From NCBI GenBank assembly GCA_963760985.1, contig CAVXFM010000015.1:682001-746000 (forward strand): a DNA stretch of 64,000 nucleotides, in the 5' to 3' direction. A program made the position numbers and the translations under genes. This DNA is from JACRDG01 sp963760985. GTDB taxonomy: Bacteria; Desulfobacterota; Desulfomonilia; Desulfomonilales; Desulfomonilaceae. Below, piece by piece: positions 57,409 to 64,000 of this stretch. Numbering within the stretch: position 1 is the first letter of the stretch; each line of letters opens with the position of its first letter. Under the pieces are notes generated by a model, which did no database searches, had not been told where the DNA came from, and was given only the letters and a program-made list of their open reading frames with translations.

Positions 57409-58221
57409 GTGAGAAACATGCCACTCGATAACGAAAAGGTCGTACGTAGCGAACCTATACTGAAAATTGACAATGTCACCAAGAAGTTCGGCGGAGTCCT
57501 CGCTTTGGCCGGCGTAAGCTTCGATGTGTATCCCGGTGATATTGTGGGGATCATCGGTCCGAACGGATCGGGAAAGACCACACTGGTCAACTCGATCAGC
57601 GGATTCATCAAGGCGGATGTGGGGACGGTCACGTTCAAAGGTCAGGACATTACTAACTGGCAGGCGCACAAGATCGCGGATATCGGTTTGACGCGCACGT
57701 TTCAGGTAATGCGGCCTTACTACAGTTTGCCTGCGTTCAAGAACCTCATCGTGCCCCTGTTTTCTCCCCGGGCTCGCCGCACCGGCGGCTGGAGGGGCGG
57801 CGGAAAAATGGGCAGCCGGGATACGGTGGCAGTGGACATTCTCGAAGAAATCGGGTTTGAGCGCGACTCGTACGTGCCGTACAAGATTGCCTCATCCCTG
57901 CCCACCGGATACCTCAAGCGCCTGGAACTGGCACGCTGTCTGGCTCTCCGTCCTGAGGTGATCATCTGCGACGAGGTGTTCTCGGGTTTGAGCATGAGTG
58001 AAATGGCCAGTATGGTGCCACTCATGGAGAAGCTGCAAATGGAGGGTATCACCCTGATCATGGTGGAACACCGGTTGCGTGAGCTGTTCCGCCTCGCGAA
58101 TCGCGTGGTGGTGCTCAACTTTGGGTGCAAAATCGCCGAAGGAACGGCCGAGGAGGTCATGGAGCACAAGGAAGTCAAGGAAGCCTACTTCGGATCGGAG
58201 GAGGTTTTCAGCTATGTTTGA
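57409..58221 (+). CDS. livG: ABC ATPase LivG-like
   Basis: The 270-residue ATPase has Walker A GPNGSGKTTL, and the LivG-type QTRTFQ-like region RTFQVMRPYYSLPAFKNLIVPL. Its signature is unusual, SLPTGYLKRLELARCLALRPEV, lacking the LSGGQ core; Walker B is IICDEVFSGLS. Energises the transporter with LivF. It overlaps livF by 8 bases. Confidence 0.88.
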   Translation: MRNMPLDNEKVVRSEPILKIDNVTKKFGGVLALAGVSFDVYPGDIVGIIGPNGSGKTTLVNSISGFIKADVGTVTFKGQDITNWQAHKIADIGLTRTFQVMRPYYSLPAFKNLIVPLFSPRARRTGGWRGGGKMGSRDTVAVDILEEIGFERDSYVPYKIASSLPTGYLKRLELARCLALRPEVIICDEVFSGLSMSEMASMVPLMEKLQMEGITLIMVEHRLRELFRLANRVVVLNFGCKIAEGTAEEVMEHKEVKEAYFGSEEVFSYV

Positions 58222-58960
58222 AGCCAAGGGCCTGATGGTCTTTTACGAGAATATGCTGGCCTTGAACAACGTCAGCCTCAAGTGCGACAAGCACCAGATC
58301 ATCGGTGTGTTCGGTGCGAATAGTGCGGGTAAGTCCACGCTGATGTACACACTGTCCGGGATCATGCTCGACATCCAACGCAAAGAGGAAATGGCCGGTG
58401 GCGAGCGCATCACCGTGCGCGGGGAAATCCTCTTTGAGGGCCGCTCCATGATGCCTCTCAAGCCCTCGCTCAGAGCCCGTATGGGGATCATCCTCTGTCC
58501 CGAGCGTCGGCGCATTTTTCCCGAGAGCACGGTGCTGGAGAATCTCAGGATTGGTGGATACCTGGCCACGTCCTCTCAGGCTTCGGAAACGCTGGAATAT
58601 GTGTTCACCATTTTTCCTGCCATCAAGAGGCTGTCCAGCCGGCTCGGCGGATTTCTCAGCGGAGGCGAACAGCAGATGCTCGCGATCGGCCGCGCGCTCA
58701 TGGCCCAACCAAGATTACTGCTCCTGGACGAGCCGTTATTGGGGCTGAGCCCTGCCATCCAGTACCTGCTGGCCAAGTCGATCAAGGAAATCCGCGACCA
58801 AAGAGACGTGACCATCATCGTGTCAGAGCAGTACGCACGACCCATCATGCCCATTATCGACTACGGGTACATCCTGGAAAACGGCGCGGCAGTGGTGGAA
58901 GGAACCAATCAACAACTCATGGACAACCCGGACGTAAAATCGGCCTACTTCGGGTCATAA
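58214..58960 (+). CDS. livF: ABC ATPase LivF-like
   Basis: The 248-residue ATPase has Walker A FGANSAGKSTL, signature FLSGGEQQMLAIGRALM, Walker B LLLLDEPLLGLSP and a LivF-type C-terminus (QYARPIMPIIDYGYILENG). It is coupled to livG and 13 bp before the acyl-CoA ligase gene. Confidence 0.93.
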   Translation: MFEAKGLMVFYENMLALNNVSLKCDKHQIIGVFGANSAGKSTLMYTLSGIMLDIQRKEEMAGGERITVRGEILFEGRSMMPLKPSLRARMGIILCPERRRIFPESTVLENLRIGGYLATSSQASETLEYVFTIFPAIKRLSSRLGGFLSGGEQQMLAIGRALMAQPRLLLLDEPLLGLSPAIQYLLAKSIKEIRDQRDVTIIVSEQYARPIMPIIDYGYILENGAAVVEGTNQQLMDNPDVKSAYFGS

Positions 58961-58973
58961 CAAGGAGTCGGCC

Positions 58974-60623
58974 ATGGAGCTGGAATATACCTTTACTCGG
59001 TTCGAAAAAGCCGCGCGCATGTACCCGGATAACACCGCGATCGTGTTTCTCGGGGACAAACTCTCGTTTGCCGAGCTCAAGGAAACGGTCGATCGCTTTG
59101 CAACGGGGCTCGCGGGCCTTGGCGTGAAAAAGGGCGACCGCATCCTCCTGTACCTGACCAATTGCGTGCAACTGGTGGTCGCGTTCCTGGCTGCGCAAAA
59201 GCTCGGCGCGGTGGTGGTGTTGGTGTCGCCGATCTACACGTCCCACGAGATTGAATACATGGTCAAGGATTCCGGCGCACAGACCATCATCTGCCACGAT
59301 ACCAATTACGGGTACGTGAAGGAGATATTGCCTCTCACCAACCTCACGCACGTGATCGTGACCAATCTTCTCGACATGGTTTCCTTGCCCAAACGGGTGC
59401 TCGCCAGGCTTTTTGACAAGGCCCCGCACGGCAAGGTCCGTGGCGGCGCAGAGACCCTGTCTTTCAGGAGCCTGCTCCGCGCGGAACCCAATCCCCCGAC
59501 GGTGGACATCGATCCGATCAAGGATCTGTCTTACATCCTGTACACCGGTGGCACTACGGGATTTCCCAAGGGAGTGCCGGGAAATCACTGGGGCCAAACC
59601 TCGTACGTCAACGACATTACCGACGATGTGTTTGCCGGACACGTGCTGCCGGGCAAAGACGTGTACATCGCGATCAACCCCTTGTTCCATATCATGGCGC
59701 TGGGGTTGTTCCTGGGCCTTGGCCTGAACACGGGAAACACGACCGTGCTCATGCCTGTGCCGCAAGTGGATGCGATTCTCGCGGCTATCGAACGGTACCA
59801 CGCTCGGTGGATGCTCGGGGTTCCGGCCTTGTACCGGATGATCCTGGAAAACGATCGTCAGGAAACGTACAACCTGAGCTCGCTCAAGTATTGTTACTGC
59901 GGTGGAGACGTGCTTCCCCGGGAAGTGCTCGCGCGCTGGAAAGAACGGGTGGGCGTTCCCATTTTTCAGGTGTACGGTTCCACCGAAGCGGGTCACGTGA
60001 TGTATTCCCGGCTCGACGGGAGCGAACCGCAGCCCATGACCATCGGGATGCCGCTGCCCTCACGCCGCGTGAAGATCGTGGACCCTTCCACTCTGGAACC
60101 CGTGCCTGACGGCGAAACAGGAGAGCTGCTCGTCACCGCGGACCATACGGTGAAGGAATACCTCAACAAGCCTGCAGAAACCGCGGCCTCGTTCGTGCCC
60201 GTGGATGGGGAGATCTATTATCGCACAGGGGATTTTGTCCGGGCCGGAGAGGACGGCCAGATCTGCTATGTGGAGCGTTCCGCGGACATCCTCAAACACA
60301 AGGGATACCGCGTTTCCGCCTCGGAAGTGGAAGCTGTGCTCCAGGACCATCCCGTGGTGGTGGGTGCGTGCGTGGTGGGCGTGCCTGACCCCAAGGTGGG
60401 CGAACGCATCAAGGCCATCGTGGTGCTGAAGGACGACGCCAAAGGTGTAGGCGCTGCGGAACTCATCAACTTCTGCTCATCTCGACTCGCATCGTACAAG
60501 GTGCCGTCGTACATCGAGTTCCGAGACATGCTGCCCAAATCCAAGGTTGGCAAGCTCCTGCGTCGTGAGATACGAGACGAAGAGCGCCGGAGACTCGAAA
60601 AAGGTAGGAAAGGCGTTTCCTAA
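58974..60623 (+). CDS. AMP-dependent acyl-CoA ligase
   Basis: The 549-residue adenylating enzyme has the AMP-binding motif YILYTGGTTGFPKGV, the gate motif YGSTEAGH, YYRTGDFVRAGEDGQ and a C-terminal KSKVGKLLRREI with the catalytic Lys. It activates a carboxylic acid to its CoA thioester. Its place at the end of the liv operon suggests the imported solute is an acid activated on entry, such as an aromatic or fatty acid; the exact acid is unknown. Confidence 0.9.
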   Translation: MELEYTFTRFEKAARMYPDNTAIVFLGDKLSFAELKETVDRFATGLAGLGVKKGDRILLYLTNCVQLVVAFLAAQKLGAVVVLVSPIYTSHEIEYMVKDSGAQTIICHDTNYGYVKEILPLTNLTHVIVTNLLDMVSLPKRVLARLFDKAPHGKVRGGAETLSFRSLLRAEPNPPTVDIDPIKDLSYILYTGGTTGFPKGVPGNHWGQTSYVNDITDDVFAGHVLPGKDVYIAINPLFHIMALGLFLGLGLNTGNTTVLMPVPQVDAILAAIERYHARWMLGVPALYRMILENDRQETYNLSSLKYCYCGGDVLPREVLARWKERVGVPIFQVYGSTEAGHVMYSRLDGSEPQPMTIGMPLPSRRVKIVDPSTLEPVPDGETGELLVTADHTVKEYLNKPAETAASFVPVDGEIYYRTGDFVRAGEDGQICYVERSADILKHKGYRVSASEVEAVLQDHPVVVGACVVGVPDPKVGERIKAIVVLKDDAKGVGAAELINFCSSRLASYKVPSYIEFRDMLPKSKVGKLLRREIRDEERRRLEKGRKGVS

Positions 60624-60632
60624 CAAAAATCC

Positions 60633-60702
60633 GGGGAACAGGAGTCTTCGGGGGAGGGACCCTCTTGAAAAAGGGGCTCCTCTCCCGAGGCTCCTGCTCC
60701 CC
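60633..60702. terminator. Large imperfect hairpin between convergent genes, and diverged repeat
   Basis: GGGGAACAGGAG pairs with CTCCTGCTCCCC at the ends, with further pairing (CTTCGGGGGAGGG with CTCTCCCGAGG) inside and a loop near TTGAAAA. It lies between the ends of the ligase and pepP genes. The following GGCTCCCGCTGGTCGCCGGA resembles the arm of the interspersed repeat, so this is a diverged member. Confidence 0.6.
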
Positions 60703-60808
60703 AAAACTTCTAAAGAATTCGGCTCCCGCTGGTCGCCGGATAGTCCTTTGGCAGAGGAGCGTGGGCAGGGATCTTGTTGTCTCCATGAAAGCAAATTGGT
60801 GTGAGGGG

Positions 60809-61996
60809 TCATGGTAGGACTTGAATCGCGTCGTCGAAGGTGGTGATTCTTTTCAGGCCCGTTTGGGTGACGACAAAGGTGTTCTCGATTCCCGCGAGTC
60901 CTTCGCCCGGAAAAATGAACTTGGGTTCCAGGGCCACTACCATGCCTTCTTCCAGAATATGCGGAGATTTCCTCCCCACCAGAGGGAGTTCGTCCAGTTC
61001 CATGCCGACCCCGTGACCGACAAAGGGCACGGGTTGCGGATAGCCGAGAAATCCGTCTTTCAGTCCTTCCGCGTCTGCGATTGACATTGCCGTGTCGTAA
61101 AGCCTCTCTGCTCTCTCGCCGGCCATGCCTTGCCGTGCAAGCTCGTCCTGAATCTTCAACGCGACTGCATGGGCCCGCTGGAACTTCTCAGGCGGCTCGC
61201 CGAGATAAAACGTCCGAGCCTGATCCACCATGTATCCTCCGACGACGGCCACGTAATCCACCTGCACCGGCTCGTGCCGGCCGATCTTCTTGAGTCCCGC
61301 GCCGTGAGGCAGTGAAGGATGGAGTCCCGGTCCTCCGGTCGGCCCTACGGAACAGCTCGGAACCGCCAGGTTGGAACCGGAGAGCACATGGCCGTAAAAT
61401 ACCACCTGATTGAAGCTCCGCACCCGCACAAGGCCTTGGTGACCATGGATGCGGTAAAAGGATTCAAGTGCACTGGAAAACTCCAGCTCTGTCATCCCTT
61501 CCTTGAGCACATTCCTTGCCAGGGCCAACATGGCGTGGTTCAGCGTTGCAGCCTGTGTGATCAAAGTCATCTCGTACGCGGACTTGACCGAACGAAGCTG
61601 CTTGATCAGCGGCGACACGTCCGCAATGGTGCTTGGTGAAAAAGTCTGCTCGTACTGCCGAAAATTGTTCACTGGCAACACGTCGAGCTCCATTCCCAGG
61701 GTCCTGAGTCGCGAGCCTGCCGCGGAATCCACCAGCTTCTTCAAGTCCGTGAGATTCCTGACCGCGTGAACGTGTTCCAAGGGAGATTCATCTCGTGCCC
61801 GGTCAAAATTCTTCCTCACCATGAGCACTGCCGGCCCTTCGGAGGGGATGAACAGGTGGGCATCCTGGCCTGTCCCGGAAAGATAGAACAGGTCCGTCTG
61901 CTGGACAACCAACGCGCCGTCGAATCCTTGTGCAACCATTTTCGACTGAAGCGACGAAATTCGACGCTGTATTTCTTCAAGAGGGGTCGAAACCAT
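60809..61996 (-). CDS. Xaa-Pro aminopeptidase-like M24 metallopeptidase
   Basis: From the ATG at 61996 the 395-residue protein has an N-terminal creatinase-like domain (QRRISSLQSKMVAQGFDGALVVQQTDLFYLSGTGQ) and the pita-bread catalytic domain with metal ligands in VDYVAVVGGYMVDQARTF, VGHGVGMELDELP and EEGMVVALEPKFIFPG. The 602-residue frame extends upstream through the next gene in the wrong frame. It may cleave Xaa-Pro or act on a related amide. Last gene before the liv cluster, same strand as the dehydrogenase. Confidence 0.9.
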   Translation of the reverse strand: MVSTPLEEIQRRISSLQSKMVAQGFDGALVVQQTDLFYLSGTGQDAHLFIPSEGPAVLMVRKNFDRARDESPLEHVHAVRNLTDLKKLVDSAAGSRLRTLGMELDVLPVNNFRQYEQTFSPSTIADVSPLIKQLRSVKSAYEMTLITQAATLNHAMLALARNVLKEGMTELEFSSALESFYRIHGHQGLVRVRSFNQVVFYGHVLSGSNLAVPSCSVGPTGGPGLHPSLPHGAGLKKIGRHEPVQVDYVAVVGGYMVDQARTFYLGEPPEKFQRAHAVALKIQDELARQGMAGERAERLYDTAMSIADAEGLKDGFLGYPQPVPFVGHGVGMELDELPLVGRKSPHILEEGMVVALEPKFIFPGEGLAGIENTFVVTQTGLKRITTFDDAIQVLP

Positions 61997-62031
61997 TACT
62001 CTGACACTCCCTAAGGCTCTCGCTCCGCTTC

Positions 62032-63057
62032 CTATTTCTGCGGCTCTATGACCACTTTGAGGGATCGATCCGCATCGGTCACGAGCTGGAACCCAAGCCC
62101 GGTTTGATCCAGAGGGAGCCGATCCGTGATCATCCGCTTCACGTCGATCTTGCCGGACGATATGAGTTCCATGGCTACGTGGATATCTCGGGGACTGCCC
62201 GCGTACGAGGAAGTAATGGTGACCTCCTGGCGCCACAGGTCGTTGAAGGGCATTTCCACCTTCGCATGTGGATCGGATGGCGCAAAAGAGAGTATGGTTC
62301 CGCCACGATCCACTGCCCCGAACCCTTGCTGTATGGCCGATACCGCTCCCGCGCAGGTAATGACCAAATCTGCCAGACGGCCGCCATTCGCGTCCGTGAA
62401 TCGCTCCAAGAGGTCTTCTCCCGCAGGCAGCGCCACGTCCGCGCCGAATGCGAGGGCAGCTTCCAGGCGATGAGAATTCACGTCTACAGCCACGATACGA
62501 GTGGCTCCTGCATGCTTGGCTAGCATGATGTGCAAGAGCCCCGCAATCCCGCTCCCAATCACCAGCACCCTGCGACCGGGCAACCAGCCCGCGTGCTGTT
62601 GACCGCGGAATACGCATGCCAGCGGCTCGATGAAGACTCCGTCCTCATAGGACATGGAATCAGGCAGCCGGTACACGCCGTTGCTTACGTTGATCGCGGG
62701 CACTCTCAGGTATTCGCTGAATCCGCCGGGATCGAAGTTCGTCTTCGCGAGCGTGTCGCACGCGGAATGATGTCCTGCCGCGCAATAACGACACATGTTG
62801 CATGGGACATGGTGCGACACAAACACTCGATCGCCTTTGTTCCAGCCAGATACCCGGTCGCCGACTTCAACGATTTCTCCTGCAATCTCGTGTCCTAGCA
62901 CCAGCGGGGCTTTTGGCACGCGGTACCATTCCAGCACATCGCTGCCACAAATTCCGCTGGCCCACACCTTGACGAGCAGCTCGTCAGGACCGATGGGAGG
63001 AACATCCATCTCCTGAAGCCTGACGTCCTTGTTGTGATAGTACATTGCCACGCGCAT
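62032..63057 (-). CDS. Zinc-dependent alcohol/sorbitol dehydrogenase
   Basis: The 341-residue MDR-family enzyme (ATG at 63057) has the catalytic zinc motif GHEIAGEIVEVGDRV, structural zinc Cys in CNMCRYCAAGHHSACD, and the NAD motif VLVIGSGIAGLLHIMLAKHAGATRIVAVD. It oxidises a polyol or alcohol; the substrate cannot be fixed. It lies 35 bp upstream of pepP and just downstream of the aldolase. Confidence 0.93.
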   Translation of the reverse strand: MRVAMYYHNKDVRLQEMDVPPIGPDELLVKVWASGICGSDVLEWYRVPKAPLVLGHEIAGEIVEVGDRVSGWNKGDRVFVSHHVPCNMCRYCAAGHHSACDTLAKTNFDPGGFSEYLRVPAINVSNGVYRLPDSMSYEDGVFIEPLACVFRGQQHAGWLPGRRVLVIGSGIAGLLHIMLAKHAGATRIVAVDVNSHRLEAALAFGADVALPAGEDLLERFTDANGGRLADLVITCAGAVSAIQQGFGAVDRGGTILSFAPSDPHAKVEMPFNDLWRQEVTITSSYAGSPRDIHVAMELISSGKIDVKRMITDRLPLDQTGLGFQLVTDADRSLKVVIEPQK

Positions 63058-63217
63058 AGATAGGGCTCCCCATGTAGGCGGTACGGAATTTTGTGCGGCC
63101 TTGCAATTCAGGCCCCAGCAAGCCTCGTCGCCACAGTCCAAGGGTTTTGAGGGGGGTCTGGGGGAACCTTTGGGCAAAAGTCCCTCCAGAGCTATTCTTC
63201 TTATGAGATTTCCCGGC

Positions 63218-63995
63218 TCAGCACGCGGTCTTTTTCTCGTCTTGGTAGATTTTCAGCGCGCTTTCGGGTTTTTCATTGTAGTGGACTACTGCCCGCACGG
63301 CCTTGATCATCCCCACAGGACAATCCGACTGGAAGATGTTCCGTCCCATGTCCACACCCACGGCTCCACCGGTCACGGCTTTGTATGCCATGGTCAGGGC
63401 ATCGATTTCCGAGAGCTTCTTTCCGCCGGCCATCACGATGGGCACCGGGCAGGTACCGGTGACTCGCTCGAAATCCTCGCAGTAGTACGTCTTGACCAGG
63501 TTGGCGCCCATCTCTGCTGCAATGCGGGAAGAAAGGCTCAAGTACCCGCGCGTCCCGTGCCATCTCACGACCGACCGCGGTGACAGCGAGCACGGGTATT
63601 CCCGCGTCGTATCCCGCATCGACGAGGCTGGAGAATTCCGTGAGCGTCTGATGCTCATACGGAGCGCCGACGTAGATGGAAAACGCCATGCCGGCAACGT
63701 TCAGCCTGATGCAATCGTCTACCGAGACGTTCCAGGCTTCGTTGGACAGTTCGCTGAGCACGCTCTGTCCGCCGGAGACCCGCAGCACGATCGGCGTCTG
63801 GCAACTGGCAGGCACCGAGGTGCGCAAGATGCCACGGGTGAGCATGAGGCAATCCGCATACGAAATCAGCGGTTCGAGCGTGTTTTCCATAACTTCCAGG
63901 CCGGACGTGGGTCCTTGAAAATATCCGTGATCCACTGCCAGCATAACGGTTCGGCCCGTATCGGGCTTGATGATCCGTGACAGCCGGTTTTTCAT
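63218..63995 (-). pseudogene. LsrF/DeoC-type aldolase, one frameshift
   Basis: The first frame (MKNRLSRIIKPDTGRTVMLAVDHGYFQGPTSGLEVMENT) goes to GREMARDAR. After one extra base in the GTACCC run at 63542-63547 it continues YLSLSSRIAAEMGANLVKTYYCEDF with the Schiff-base Lys, then GGAVGVDMGRNIFQ. This is the class I aldolase family of LsrF (3-hydroxy-5-phosphonooxypentane-2,4-dione thiolase) and related FbaB-like enzymes. The repaired length is about 258. It opens the gene set with dehydrogenase and peptidase. Confidence 0.85.
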
Positions 63996-64000
63996 TCCCC

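Noticed and set aside
60809..62617. 602-residue version of the M24 peptidase
   Set aside because: The extra 207 residues overlap the dehydrogenase gene in another frame. The family N-terminus starts at 61996.
1..64000. tRNA, rRNA, tmRNA, integrase or IS transposase
   Set aside because: I looked for T-loop motifs, transposase motifs and long inverted repeats on both strands and found none I could support.

Overview
The window reads as ordinary chromosome of a deltaproteobacterial anaerobe (Desulfobacterota). The gene content would suit Desulfomonile or a relative, but that assignment is inference. Supporting signs are a SelD that is itself a selenoprotein, many lipoproteins and TPR proteins, an ABC uptake system for branched-chain amino acids or related acids joined to an acyl-CoA ligase, a thiolase and hotdog-fold protein pair, and a family of about 160-bp hairpin-bearing interspersed repeats. 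I found no rRNA, tRNA, CRISPR array, phage or IS transposase.

Layout. 1-6.9 kb: grpE-dnaK, a two-gene RdgC-like locus, an alpha/beta hydrolase, a broken ABC-2-type permease next to a TatA/B protein, and a DUF1573 protein. 7-11 kb: a small accessory patch with hicAB, a broken HNH endonuclease, a lipoprotein hydrolase and a GSCFA protein. 11-14.4 kb: an FGE-TPR-PDZ fusion and a secreted Ser/Cys tandem-repeat protein. 14.4-21.3 kb: metabolism (aconitase, metallo-beta-lactamase-fold hydrolase, hotdog protein, thiolase, Asd). 21.5-29.3 kb: exported and envelope proteins, and a metal-permease-like gene interrupted by TGA. 29.4-34.6 kb: an apparent metal-handling operon (HMA-domain protein, DUF2318, FtsX-like permease, ABC ATPase, two Cys-rich exported proteins). 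35-44 kb: a solitary DNA methyltransferase bracketed by repeat copies, purE and purH-N, a TPR lipoprotein, a kinase-like/AAA protein, rlmN and selD. 44.5-53 kb: a TusA/YedF-like protein, a large AsmA-like protein, a phosphatase, lipoproteins and a radical SAM protein. 53.4-64 kb: a truncated livJ copy, complete livJHMGF with an acyl-CoA ligase, then M24 peptidase, zinc dehydrogenase and aldolase.

Main discovery. The permease at 25210-26379 has an in-frame TGA exactly where I recall the family carrying the first Cys of its Pro-Leu-Cys-Ser-Cys motif, followed by a hairpin that fits a bacterial SECIS. selD in the same window has an in-frame TGA of the known selenocysteine kind. The permease is therefore a candidate selenoprotein with a Sec-Ser-Cys motif that standard gene calling would split.

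Caution. About fifteen genes or gene halves are joined only by assuming a 1-4 base indel. Five of these indels lie at GGTAC. Sequencing or base-calling error (perhaps linked to DNA modification) is at least as likely as gene decay, so pseudogene calls here are provisional.
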